From contig CAXAMN010000001.1 in NCBI GenBank assembly GCA_963970005.1, forward strand, positions 2,794,887-2,858,886: a stretch of 64,000 nucleotides of DNA. The letters are read 5' to 3'. The stretch is from Durusdinium trenchii (lineage: Eukaryota; Sar; Dinophyceae; Suessiales; Symbiodiniaceae). The notes below the pieces were generated by a model that did no database searches, was not told where the DNA came from, and saw only the letters and a list, made by a program, of their open reading frames with translations. Both the position numbers and the translations under genes were made by a program. Positions 49,954-60,600 of the stretch are shown here, piece by piece. Numbering within the stretch: the first letter of the stretch is position 1; each line of letters begins with the position of its first letter.

Positions 49954-50366
49954 GAAGGCCTCAACCAGTCAACTCATTCCGGTGACCGGTTAAAAGTGAA
50001 AACCATTGAGAGCCTGCCTTGTGGCCGGAAACAGCATGTTGATCCTCCGAGTGGCCAGCAACAAACAGTCCACCACCAACAGGGTGTAGAAGGCTGGGCC
50101 ACCTGCCATTCCCAAGAGCGAACTGGGTGAAGCATTCTCGACTGGTTGGTTTATGATTTTCCCAGGAGTTTCGGGCTGTCGTAAGTCAACATATGGGATT
50201 TTTCACCAAGGGGATTGAACATTTCAGCATACTTTGTTTGCCATGATCTCCAAGCTCCGTGGGCCATATATCTACAGAACCGGCCAGGTCAGCACCACAT
50301 CTGGTGGTTCTTGGGTTCTTTCAAACGTTATGTATATACATGTATATATTGTATGTAATAATTAAT

Positions 50367-50798
50367 TCACTTATACTTATAATGGATGTCCATCGGTGCT
50401 AGTCTCCGGGTTCGTGGTGCGTGATCCATTGAAACATCAACCACAAACACTTGTCTTGTAAATGATGAGGCGTATGTGTTGGATGGATGCAACCTGCTTG
50501 GAACTCTGTTGTGGACATTTTTTAGACATCTGCAAAAGAAGCACTGCAATGTTCTCAAGGCCATACGTTTGGTCGCACAAAAATGAGCTGGTGCATTTAC
50601 ACTGTCTGTAACAGTGTATTCTGAGGAGGACCTAAATGTCGAGGTAGGCCAGTCGTGGGCTTTGTTCCTTTTCACAGCGACCACAGCGCCGGTCTGGAAC
50701 ATTGTGAGCGTGGACTGAGGTTCGCTTTTAAGCCAAGGAGGGCCAGTGCATTCAACGTTTTCTAGACCAGGGCGTTTGTTGAGTCTATAAGCTGCCAA
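50367..50798 (-). CDS. possible hypothetical protein (143 aa)
   Basis: An open minus frame contains TGAVVAVKRNKAHDWPTSTF, ALRTLQCFFCRCLKNVHNR and RQVFVVDVSMDHAPRTRRL. It has no GC3 bias and no recognised motif. It could be a degraded coding remnant. Confidence 0.25.
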   Translation of the reverse strand: MAAYRLNKRPGLENVECTGPPWLKSEPQSTLTMFQTGAVVAVKRNKAHDWPTSTFRSSSEYTVTDSVNAPAHFCATKRMALRTLQCFFCRCLKNVHNRVPSRLHPSNTYASSFTRQVFVVDVSMDHAPRTRRLAPMDIHYKYK

Positions 50799-50897
50799 CA
50801 GGTGTCGGTTTCCACAAGAAAAGTGTGCAAGGGATCATCAACACACAACCCGGTAAGATAAGCCTCCAAGGTATAAAGGTTCACCATTTTAAACTAT

Positions 50898-51628
50898 GTC
50901 GTACCTGGCAGGCATAAAACGACGCCAACACCGTTCCTGGCCCTCCATGCAGCCCCCACCCAGCGGAAGCTAAAGTCGTGTCGCCACTGCTGACCCAGTA
51001 CAAACACGTAAGCTTCCCGGAGAACCCCAGTCCGGACACATGATAACACCACCAACACCTCAATGGATCTGCAATAAATGCTGAAACCTTCAGGCAAAAG
51101 AGAGGCCTCGTTTCTAGTCCCTAAACCATCCATGGGACTGGAATCATTACGTATATACATGTTATCGAAAAAAAAGAACATAATATCAATTCTACATACC
51201 GTACCCCATTGATGGCCCTCATGTATGTATTCCAATCCCATGGAGTCTATCGGGTTGCTTAGGTCTTACATACTATTCCTCTTTTGCTCGTCTGACCCAA
51301 AGGAGTCGGACCGGTCACCGCCTTGTTGCCGGAGTGTCGTGGGACCCTCCGAGTGTTGCAGCTCCAACTCCAGTTCCAGTTCCAAGCCTTGGACGGAGGG
51401 GTCGAAGTACCGAGAGGGACCGACTTTTGTAAGGCCGAAATCGAAAGTTGGGCCGTCTTCCCATGTTAGCAGTGAAGGAACCTTGCGGGGAATTGGGAGG
51501 AATGCTAATTGGTCACCACCTGCACGACTGGACGTTTTGTCCTGGTGGAACTTCTCCTGATTCTCTCCCTGAGAAAACACCACCGTCTTCAACGCCACTG
51601 TTTGACCCCTCAGAGATCTGCCTACCAC
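50898..51628 (-). CDS. two candidate exons
   Basis: A frame at about 51300-51600 reads QLAFLPIPRKVPSLLTWEDG and GLTKVGPSRYFDPSVQGLEL, followed by a Leu-Glu repeat (LELELEL). A downstream stretch (about 50905-51010) reads REAYVFVLGQQWRHDFSFRW or an alternative frame, ending at donor GTACGAC. They may belong to one minus-strand gene. Function unknown. Confidence 0.35.
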
Positions 51629-52559
51629 ATGGGTAGATTCTCAGTCGCATCAGTCGCTGTTTAGGTCCTTCGAAGGTAGATTCATGGGGGGAGAGCTATG
51701 CATTGCTCGTCTCAGCCTTTTTCTGGTGGTCAGTGGGGAACCAAAAGGGCTAGACAACTATGGACAAGTCATCATTTTGCTGCTGTCACATGCTGTCACT
51801 ACAGTCACTGCCACAAGGGCTTCAGCCAAGCTTCGGCATATTGAACTCCTACAACGCAAATTACACTCCCTGAAATAGAAAACTTACGGATGACCCCTTT
51901 CCTCTACAACTTACGAATCAACTCTGCAGGGGTAAATCAACTCCAGGTGTGGCTCGCTCAGCTAGGAGTTGATCGGGGTCATGAACCATCTAGTCAGAAC
52001 CTGCATCCCCAACATTCCAGTCAGGTGGTTTAAGGGTGAACGTAAATAAATGTGCCATACATGGAGTGTCTGGGTATTTGGCAGTCATTTGCCAACTGAA
52101 GTGTGCCCTTGGAATCAGATCGGTCAAGCGCCAACCTGAGCCGGTTGTCGCCTTTATTCACCAGGAAAAATGGAAACATTATTTCCTCACAATGATTTCT
52201 CATGGCAGTATGATAGCCTCGCATGTTTGCAGCTACTGCAGAAGTTTCTATAATTGATTATAATTGTAAATGTGTCTCAACCTCGAGGATTTGTCAAACG
52301 GGACCTCCACGCACCAATAAATTAAAGAATAGATCCCATATGATCCCATTGATTTACGATTTAGGAACCCCAAGTTCAACTCCCAAAGGAGTTTTTCTGC
52401 GCGATCCCAGTGGCCCATGACGATGCACTGAACAGCGATGGCCGCACCGACCTGGGAACAGCGATGGCCGCAGTGGACTGCAACACAGACATCCAGAGAT
52501 TACCATCGTTCACCAGCATTGACCACCAAGTAGGGCCGTAGGTGCAAACTCTTGAGTGA

Positions 52560-52640
52560 ATTGAGGTATATATATATATAGATACACACGGTATATATAC
52601 TAATATGATGTGTATATATATATATATGATATGTGTGTCA
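52560..52640. repeat. TA-rich microsatellite
   Basis: Repeated TATATATA runs are interspersed with ACACACGG and TGTGTA. No gene. Confidence 0.7.
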
Positions 52641-53169
52641 TTATGTGTCGGGATTCTTTTTGGGGGGTTCGTGATTACGCACCCAAACATATCTCTGTAA
52701 TATCAAATCTCCTGACAGCTGAAATGATACATGGCTGAGTGAGGTACTCGTTGTGGCGGGTCAGCCTGAAGGATGCCATCGTTCAGAACCAGTCACTCAA
52801 ATACATGTCTGACATGTCTCTTAATGGACCCTCCCATCCAACCACTGGATTGCCACGAGAGTCGCGTGATGAATGGTTGAATTCCCTTTGGGGCACTATC
52901 ACCACTTACAGTCAAACACCCTGTGGAAGGTCAAGACTCAAGACCTGCATCATCCTGCATCGTTACTGGCCCAAGATTGCCCAAGGCAAAACCAAAAAGC
53001 CCGCCGGCCAAGTTCAGTGAGCCCAGCTAACCTTTTCAACACCTCTTCCGGCGGGTTCTCCGCATGTTTAAGCACTGACCTAGTTCAGTGGTGCCAACCC
53101 CCCCTGATTCAGTCGCTTCAACGGGAAAACACCAGATTGAAACTTTCCTTGACTGATAGCACTGAGACA

Positions 53170-53495
53170 CTGTTGAAACCACCTTTCTGCCCCAAGCCTA
53201 TCATATCTTGCCAGGCCACGAAGAGTGAACCTTTGGCCGACAGGATCCAGGACACCCCCTCCAGCTTCACCCGCTTGACGTAGCGCTGATGGATGCCATC
53301 CTCCGAGCGGTGGCGTTGAGGCAGGCAGCTGTGGAGTCTCCCATGCGATGGTGAAGAACCAGAACTCCACATAGCCATGGTCAATGGTTACAGTTACAGT
53401 TGATATCCCGAACATATAGAGGAATCTGCCTTCATGTTCGGTGGTCAACCAGAGGGGTTCCCTTTGGGGATCATCCGATAGACTTGGAACGACAG
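53170..53495 (-). CDS. one or two GC3-rich exons
   Basis: Two minus frames abut. The upstream one reads GRFLYMFGISTVTVTIDHGY then EFWFFTIAWETPQ. The downstream one, after a possible acceptor CCACAG, reads RHRSEDGIHQRYVKRVKLEG then WILSAKGSLFVAWQ with strong C/G third-base bias. The frame change implies an intron border or an indel. No known domain is recognised. Confidence 0.45.
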
Positions 53496-53529
53496 CCCTT
53501 GCGCCAGGATGACACACACACAAATCGAG

Positions 53530-53582
53530 AAGTGTGTGTGGTGTGTGTGTGGTGTGTGTGTGGTGTGTGTGTGTGTGTTTCT
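53530..53582. repeat. GT microsatellite
   Basis: Four blocks of GTGTGTGTG separated by single GG steps, ending in a pure GTGTGTGTGTG run. Confidence 0.9.
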
Positions 53583-53746
53583 TTTTTCAGTCATTGTTCA
53601 GCTATCTTCTGACGTCACATGAGTGTCATGCTTTGCCATTTCATCCGGATTTTGTCATCCTTGACCCATACATCCCTCCCATGTTCTTTTCCACCAAATG
53701 ATTTGTCTTATGAACCAAAATGAACATGTTGCACTCGTTTGCGGAT

Positions 53747-53930
53747 TCATGTGACAAAGACCAATCTCTCGATTCCAGCCAAATTCCGGACTGAGCTCTT
53801 GGGCAGTGAATTTAGCTGCTTCAGTCGTCGCTGCAGAGGCGTCGTCCCACGTTGCCAGATCGATGTCGCCGGCGGTCCGTCGTTTGGGGGGCGGTTCTTT
53901 CCCTGTTGTGTTGTCTCCTGTTTGTTCACC
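53747..53930 (-). CDS. candidate exon
   Basis: Acceptor CCCCCTCAG at about 53931 is followed by a frame reading QGKNRPPNDGPPATSIWQ, then LQRRLKQLNSLPKSSVRNLA and a stop at 53747. An alternative frame (TGDNTTGKEPPPKRRTAGDI) is also open. GC-rich in its first half. Parent gene unknown. Confidence 0.3.
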
Positions 53931-54879
53931 TGAGGGGGATCGCATGTTCATGCTCGCTCATACATACTCGCTCACCCCGGGACCCTTGAAAAAAGGGAAG
54001 GGCCGTTGGGTGGCGACGGAGCGTGTGGTCAACCAGGGTCCCCCAGTTTTGACCTGGCGTCACGTGAGTCACGTGACATTTGGAACAAAAAGGAACTGTT
54101 TCTGTTTCACGGTAAAGAATTCTGTCCTATATCCATCTCGTCCTTCACTCATCCTCGAGGGTACTAAGTAGTAGACACAGCCAAGGTCCATCATATCAAC
54201 CAGTCCATCGCATCATGTCATTTCGCGGCCATGAAACTAAAGGTGCTAGCCTTGCGGCATTAATTGTGCAACCAGTCCAGCAAAACCCAGCAAACACAAA
54301 CAACCGTCTGGTTTGGAACTGGAACATGTTGCGAATCGTCAAGGACTACTGCTTTAGGCTCAGGGCTTTTAGTAAATGAATTAATAGTACATAGTAGTAC
54401 CATACTGCTGCAGCTGAGAATACAACGGCCTGTACCAACAAACATAGTGAGGCCCTTGCCGCTTCTAAACTGTTTGGGGAATGTTCGGGATATGGTCTTC
54501 AGTTTGGAACCCTGATTGAACCCTGGAAGTGAGCTTTGTGGTGGATTAGGAATACCGAGAAACAGGGCAACACATTCAGCACTTCAACTGCCTATCCCAC
54601 GAAACCGGAGACACTCGGTTTCCAGGCGTTCAACCTTTGAACCCTCCGAACTGCAGGGTCTTGACATGTTTTGACCCTAAGCCCTAAGGCAAACTGTTTG
54701 GCCCTATACAAATGGCATTGCATTGAAGCGCTCCCTTCGGCCCGAGCATCGAGTTTGATCCACTTGGGCGAATTGGCCACGGTGGCGAAGGAGCTTTCCT
54801 GGACTCATGGGGCCCGGAGGGACCGCTGAGACCCAGCACTTGGATGATTCACGCACCAGCTTATACAAACGTAGCTTAT

Positions 54880-55145
54880 ATATATATATATGGTGGGTCC
54901 ATCTTACCAGGGCTCGAGCATAGCCTATAAGGAAAGATCGTAGCCCCAGTGCGCACGCGCACGGTTTTTAGGTCCCTTCGAGAGCCATAGGCAGCCCCAG
55001 CTGGCACAGGCGAGCCCGCCGGCGAAGGTCCGTTGCTCGAAAGGTGATCAAGGCATTCCAGAAAGATCCGGTACCAAGACGTGCTGGAAAGGCCCTTGCT
55101 GCCCAACGACTGTTGGAAAGACACCATAGCAGGCCGTGCTATACC
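54880..55145 (+). promoter_or_regulatory. retroelement 5' leader (approximate)
   Basis: A TA run (54884-54891) is followed by a GC-richer leader containing a GTGCGCACGCGCAC palindrome-like block at about 54949-54962. ORF1's frame is already open from ATG 55044. The real element boundary cannot be set without a second copy. Confidence 0.3.
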
Positions 55146-56435
55146 ATGCCATGGAAGAAAGGGCAGGATTGGTATTGGGACCAGTCCCAATGGAATGCAC
55201 CAAGCCGCAAGAGAGACAACAAGAATACCAAAGACGGCAAGACCTACATGATCGGGTACGATGGTCGCCGCATCGAGGTAGATGGAGATGGTGGATCCTC
55301 TGGGCAGGGTTGGTTCTCTGGGTCGCAGGATATGCAGCTCAAGGAAGAGAACATGAAGCTCAAGGAGACCATGAGGAATATGATGGCCAAAGATGCGGTG
55401 AAAGAAGTCCCGAAGGAGGTGATCGATCTGGTCAAAGAAGACCCACGGGAGACTTTAAAGGCCAAGCAGAAAGAGTTGAACCAAGAGCGGAAAGCTCTCA
55501 ACAGACTCTGCAAAGTCAAAGACGAGATCACCAAAAAAGACCAAAAGTTCCAAGCATGGAGGGACTCGATCAATGGTGGAGTCCGGCAGGAGGAGAAGCG
55601 ACACAGTGGGGTCATGGCCGAGTTGCAGTCAGAGCTGAAGCGTCTAGAGAAGTTGAACAATGGAGAAGGAGACCCCGAGACCCTCGAGATCGAATCCGAC
55701 GAGGACGAGCTCCGCCAAGAGGCCAATGCGCTTCGGCAAGAGCTGAAGACGATCAAGAGCCAATTCCGGGACTACACCGAGTATGCCACCCAGATGGAGA
55801 CACGCAATGCTCGCATGTTCGAAGCAATGCAAGTGCAGATGGCGCAGTTGTTAGGTGCAGTCCAAGGGTCAAGATTAGTGGGAGAAATTGCCACAACCTC
55901 GCCCAAGCAAGAAGTCAAGCCCCCTCGGACGATTGGGGACGAAGTCAAGAAGGAGACCAGAACCCCCAGTCCAGGAAAGAGGGGAAGATCCAGAACACCA
56001 AGCAAGCGAGCTCGGCATTCGATGTCAAAAGAGGAGCTTCAATACAGTTTCGAGGATCTGCAGTCGGAGGTTGCCCAGCTTCCGGAATTATGCCAGCAGC
56101 GTGTTCTGCAGGTGATCGCCGAGAAGCCATCCGAGTTTGCCTCATGGACGTCGGCCCTCCAGCTCATCCAAGAGGTGAAGGAGAATATGCTTGGAGGGAA
56201 AGTGAATGGGCCCTCTATGCCCAGCATGGCAACCGAGGCAAACGGCCAAGGACCAGGGCAAGGGCTTGCAGAAGTGCCCCTGCCGACACTAGAACATCCT
56301 TGCAGGCCTTTCCGACGCTTCAATGGGAAGGAGAAGGAGAAGACTGGGCCATATGCTACCCCTGGTCGATCGCCCAAGAGCACTGCAAAGACTCCAGATG
56401 GCAGTGTGAGGGCGAGTATGGATTTGATGTCTTAA
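55146..56435 (+). CDS. retroelement ORF1: coiled-coil gag-like protein (429 aa)
   Basis: I chose the second ATG (55146, MPWKKGQDWYWDQSQW) because the 34 codons before it are unlike the rest and the Trp-rich start matches relatives I recall from Symbiodiniaceae; ATG 55044 is also in frame. The N-terminus is basic and Trp/Gly-rich. Roughly residues 65-245 are heptad-like and charged (QLKEENMKLKETMRNMM, LKAKQKELNQERKALNRL, ELQSELKRLEKLNNGEGDP), a long coiled coil. A basic Ser/Arg stretch follows (PGKRGRSRTPSKRARHS), then a helical region and a Gly/Pro-rich tail. This is the layout of retroelement ORF1/gag proteins that bind RNA and multimerise. No CCHC zinc knuckle is visible. ORF2's ATG lies 5 nt beyond the stop in another frame. 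Confidence 0.75.
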   Translation: MPWKKGQDWYWDQSQWNAPSRKRDNKNTKDGKTYMIGYDGRRIEVDGDGGSSGQGWFSGSQDMQLKEENMKLKETMRNMMAKDAVKEVPKEVIDLVKEDPRETLKAKQKELNQERKALNRLCKVKDEITKKDQKFQAWRDSINGGVRQEEKRHSGVMAELQSELKRLEKLNNGEGDPETLEIESDEDELRQEANALRQELKTIKSQFRDYTEYATQMETRNARMFEAMQVQMAQLLGAVQGSRLVGEIATTSPKQEVKPPRTIGDEVKKETRTPSPGKRGRSRTPSKRARHSMSKEELQYSFEDLQSEVAQLPELCQQRVLQVIAEKPSEFASWTSALQLIQEVKENMLGGKVNGPSMPSMATEANGQGPGQGLAEVPLPTLEHPCRPFRRFNGKEKEKTGPYATPGRSPKSTAKTPDGSVRASMDLMS

Positions 56436-56440
56436 GTGGA

Positions 56441-57619
56441 ATGGCCCTGAGGGGACCTGGCAGCGCCGTGTTTGAAGGCAGCTGCAAGCCCCTTGGCGCT
56501 TTCAGTTTTGGTTCGTCTTTTTCGTTTGAGCCCCTTAGTGTCTTACCCAATATTGGATGGTCCAATTGTGTGGTAAGCGTTGTTTATGGACCATTTGAAG
56601 TCCAGTCAATCTTTTGGGGATTTGACAAATTGTCTGGTTTGTCCGGAGATGCACAGCGGATAGCCGTGGGCAATTTGCTGATCGTTTGGCCAGCTTCTTC
56701 TGGATCTCTAGAAGAAAGCCATATGGATTCTGTCCAGTTTAAGGGTGATAGTCATGGCTTTGGTGCTGATCGCCAGATTCTGCCTACTCGGGGTACTGGT
56801 ATTTTCCATGATCTGCTTCAAAGTATGGGATTGACTTTGTTCCTTATTATCTGGACCTTTGCGGCGTTGAGGGCCTTTGAATTGATCCCTTTGGTTGGAC
56901 GCCAGCTTTTGGCATCCAGGCACGCAGCTGGTCGTTTGTACACTTGGTCAAGTGTCGATGGGTATTATGCCTTCCTCTTTTGGCAAGCCATGACAGTTTT
57001 CTGCAATGGCCTGATCCTAGAACTTGCTGAAGGCGACGAACATGGTTATAGTACGCTCGGAGGGGTTCAAGTGTTGCTATGCCTGTTTTATGCCAATTCA
57101 TTCGCATTGCTATGTGGCATCACCGGTTTGCTAGGTAGATGTCGAGAAGAAAGAAGTATGCCGAGGCCAGCTCCCAAGGCATGCAGCCTCCTGGCAGGTA
57201 GAAGGTGCCCTGTTAAGCTGAGGCCAAGAAATCGATGCCAATGGAAGGTCATTTGGTTTCTGCTTTTGATAGGTGGTGCTGAATGTGTGACAATTGGCAA
57301 CTGCGCCAACCAGAGAGCATTGCTAGGCGACGAACTTTCTGTTGATGGTGCAGACGATGAACACCCCTTTTGGCTTGATAGGGATGTTGCTGAAGAGACC
57401 ATTCTTGCTAGGTCTACAAGCCCCCAGTTTCGAGGGAGGCACTCCCTGTTTTGTGGAGAGAGACAACCAGTTTTCTCTTGTTCGGCCGACAATCGGTCTG
57501 TGGAGCCCTCTCCTTGTTCCTGTGCACGTCTCGACAACCAGTATGAGATTTGTGCTGAGCATGATTTTTTTCCCACGTTTTGGGACATTCGAGGCAACAA
57601 ATGCACCAATGTCCGATAG
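56441..57619 (+). CDS. retroelement ORF2: four-hydrophobic-segment protein, opens into the polyprotein
   Basis: The frame is open from well upstream of ORF1's stop, but the part over ORF1 is a shadow. The first Met after that stop is at 56441. Hydrophobic segments lie near residues 128-146 (LTLFLIIWTFAALRAF), 174-195 (YYAFLFWQAMTVFCNGLIL), 207-232 (VQVLLCLFYANSFALLCG) and 269-281 (KVIWFLLLIGGAEC). The last is followed by a possibly extracytoplasmic Cys-containing tail. The acidic motif DDEHPFWL near 57353-57376 aligns with the periodic motif of ORF3, so the frame probably continues into ORF3 through a +1 change between 57376 and 57620. A membrane protein in this position is unusual for a LINE-like element. 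The function is unknown. Confidence 0.55.
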   Translation: MALRGPGSAVFEGSCKPLGAFSFGSSFSFEPLSVLPNIGWSNCVVSVVYGPFEVQSIFWGFDKLSGLSGDAQRIAVGNLLIVWPASSGSLEESHMDSVQFKGDSHGFGADRQILPTRGTGIFHDLLQSMGLTLFLIIWTFAALRAFELIPLVGRQLLASRHAAGRLYTWSSVDGYYAFLFWQAMTVFCNGLILELAEGDEHGYSTLGGVQVLLCLFYANSFALLCGITGLLGRCREERSMPRPAPKACSLLAGRRCPVKLRPRNRCQWKVIWFLLLIGGAECVTIGNCANQRALLGDELSVDGADDEHPFWLDRDVAEETILARSTSPQFRGRHSLFCGERQPVFSCSADNRSVEPSPCSCARLDNQYEICAEHDFFPTFWDIRGNKCTNVR

Positions 57620-60600
57620 TGGAGACTTCCTATATCGAAACTTTGATCCGTCATGTTTGGGCCTCAGCCTAGTCCAGAGCTCTGCCAAAATCTGGCCTAG
57701 TCCAAGCCTCAGCTGCCAGATTCAGACCCCTGGTCTTCCTCGCGACCGGAGAGTTCAGGTTTGGTTTGCAAGCAGCAGGGTTTGCCAGACGATGCCACGT
57801 GCCTTCACTATTACTGGCACTGATTTGGTGGGATTGCAAGTTCCTTTCAATGAACTCTGGAAAGACAGGTGTGAGACTTTAACTTGTGAGTATACGATTG
57901 TTCGACCACAGCCTCAGGACTTCGATATGAATGAGAACCAGCTTCATTTCCTGCTGTATGTTCCCTCTCCTTTTGGGGAGCTCCCCTTTTTGATTGTTAA
58001 ACAATCAGGAAGTAATAATGCAGTGAGAATGAGTTACTTTTCTTGTATGCTGCCCAGGTTCGACTTGCTTGGGTCGATTCGTCGAACCAATGTTGTTGAG
58101 ACAACTGAGCGTGTCTTGTTCCTGGGTCAGAGACCAGAGACTCTGAGGAGTGGAACCCTTCTGGTCGTACAGACTCAGCTGACTGGGCTGTCACAGATGC
58201 AGAAGGATAATGAAGATCATAGTCTAATGCAAAGCCAACGTCCTGTTGTTCACGTTGAGCCTGAGCTAGCTCACGTGCTGAATAGTCTTGGTATAGGAGA
58301 AGCTGGAGTTACTGTTTGGCTGCACACTTGGGATCGACGAGAGACGTGGTCTTTTGTCCATAGAAGGCATGTGTTAGCTTTAAATGGGCCGGTACGGCCA
58401 CAGATTTTAGCACAATGGCGTGATTTCCAGATACGCCCGCATGCTCACCTAGTCCCTGTGCGTCCAATTGAATACAGTGCCTCTTTCCTCCTTTTGCCTG
58501 TATGTCCAGAGAGCTGGGTAGGTGTCCTTGCAACGGTAGCGACTTTAACCGAATATTGGCAGGGCACCTTCATATATCGAACTGATCGATTTCCATATGT
58601 CCATGAGCTGTTTGCTGCAAGATTGCCTCATGTGCAGTGTGTCTGGGTCACTGAGTGTGTAATTGTTATAGGTCCGAGAGTCTACCGATGGGAGCAAAGT
58701 GTGCCCATATTTTCTGGTGTCTCGCTTACATTTGTTGAGAGACAGCCGTTGCCGCGCCAGGTTGTCCCGCTTGTTGCTGACCCGAATGCAACAAGCGCGG
58801 GTACCTCAGAGGATGTGAGAACTGCCGACTCCGCATCTAGTGTAGACATGGACTCCCTTTCTGGTTGTCAGTCCTTTAGCGACGATGCACACCAGGATGA
58901 CGTGATGCCCCAAGATGTGACTGCACAGAGCTATGATACCTTGCAGCAAGGCAGTGATTTTGCCGAAGAAGAAGAAGCTTTCTGCTCTATGCAACGAACA
59001 GTTGTATCGGCGCCGTTTGTGCCGTTTGCGGTAGCTTGTGAAAGAGGCTTGCCGTATCTCAAAGTATTACGGCTTACCAGGAAGGAGATTACTGCCGTAT
59101 GGCAAGAATCAGGGATTGATCTGGTTTACGAGCACTTTCGATCCCGTGAAAACGGCATCAGGGAGAAGAAAATCATGGGATGGAGTTTCTCCCATTATGG
59201 GCAAGCTTTCGGCTCCCCTTTTGCTGCATGGATGAGACGCACTGGCTTGTGGGCAACGCAGCTGCTTTCGCCCTTCGAAGATGAGGGGTATCGTGAAGTG
59301 CAGTTCGTGCAAGTTTTTCCGCAGCCGCTCATGGTTGAAATTGCCGGGAATGGACGGGGTGAGCACGATGTTGTTGTCTTGGCTTTCACCGATGAGACAG
59401 CTGCGGAGGAGGCCTTACCGCTTGTGGTTCAAAGTGAATTGTCAGATGTCCTTGACACGATTGCAATCCGATGCCCGCCAGGATGCACTGCAAGTATCAT
59501 CTGCGAGATCTTAGGGATGGGACACAAGTGCCGGCCGCCTATGCAAGCTGTAGCAAGATTCCATTATGGTGATCTTATACGTGTTTTTACGGATAAAGAC
59601 CGTATTGGCCTACCAGCTGGAGCGCTTCTGCGACTTTCTATTGAGTCCACTGACGAACAGGCATGTTCCGAACTGCCAGAACAGCGGCCGCTGCGAGAAC
59701 ATCAAACCTTGTTGATCCCTCTGCGCGATGTCCCGGTCGACCCAGTTGATGAGCAACTAATTTTGATGCAGGTGCAGTGGCAGATGGAAATGAATGCAGA
59801 TGACACACTGTTCCAAGAGGCAGCCAGGCGGTTGTATCGCTTTGAGCATCTATTCCCTGATGGCCGACTCCAAGAACTCATTCAAGTAAGCGAAGAAGTA
59901 GCGAGACATTCAGATCCTTTGAAGATGTACCTTGCAGGGCACCTCCCATTTCCTGGCACAAAAGTCTTTACAGTGCATGTTTGGGCGATCACAGGGGAGG
60001 TCGCGGCCTTTGCTAGGGCCATCCCAATACATTCTGATAGATCAATTACGACATCCTTGCTTCGAGAGTTTCCAGACATGGTCGAGGCGCAGCCCTTCTG
60101 GGTTATGACCACTGAGCAAGCGATGATGCCATTATCCCTGCGGATTTATCCGGTGGATATGATACTGCTGACTCAAGCACAGACCCAAGCAAAGGTGAGA
60201 ATCTACCTTGTGGACGTGATTTTTGCACAACTGCCCAAGCGAGTTGCTGTAATCTACAGACCTCGAGAGACCTTGCGCGAGTTGACAAGACGCATCGGTC
60301 TAGAATCAGTGTGCGATAAGCAAGGGCACCACTGCCTACTTCGACGTAACGAGGGCCCAATGATGCTGGAGTGGCAGATGCCAGATCCGATTGACCAAAA
60401 TCATGGCGCTCATTTTACGCTGGAATTCCGCTTGCAAGATGCAAAAGATCGATGTCCAGTTTCGAGCCGGCCGACATCAAGCTTTGATTTGGGGCAACCC
60501 GCTGATGTACCGGATGAGGGCTCGTTCATGCAAACTATGCCTAACGGCAAAGGAGCGAGGTCGAAGTTGCACCTATATTTGCGACAATTCTCTCTGCGAG

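Noticed and set aside
55136..56440. Long plus-strand frame overlapping ORF1 (first part of an 827-codon ORF)
   Set aside because: Its Arg/Gln/Gly-rich composition is a shadow of ORF1's coiled coil. Only the part after ORF1's stop looks like a real protein.
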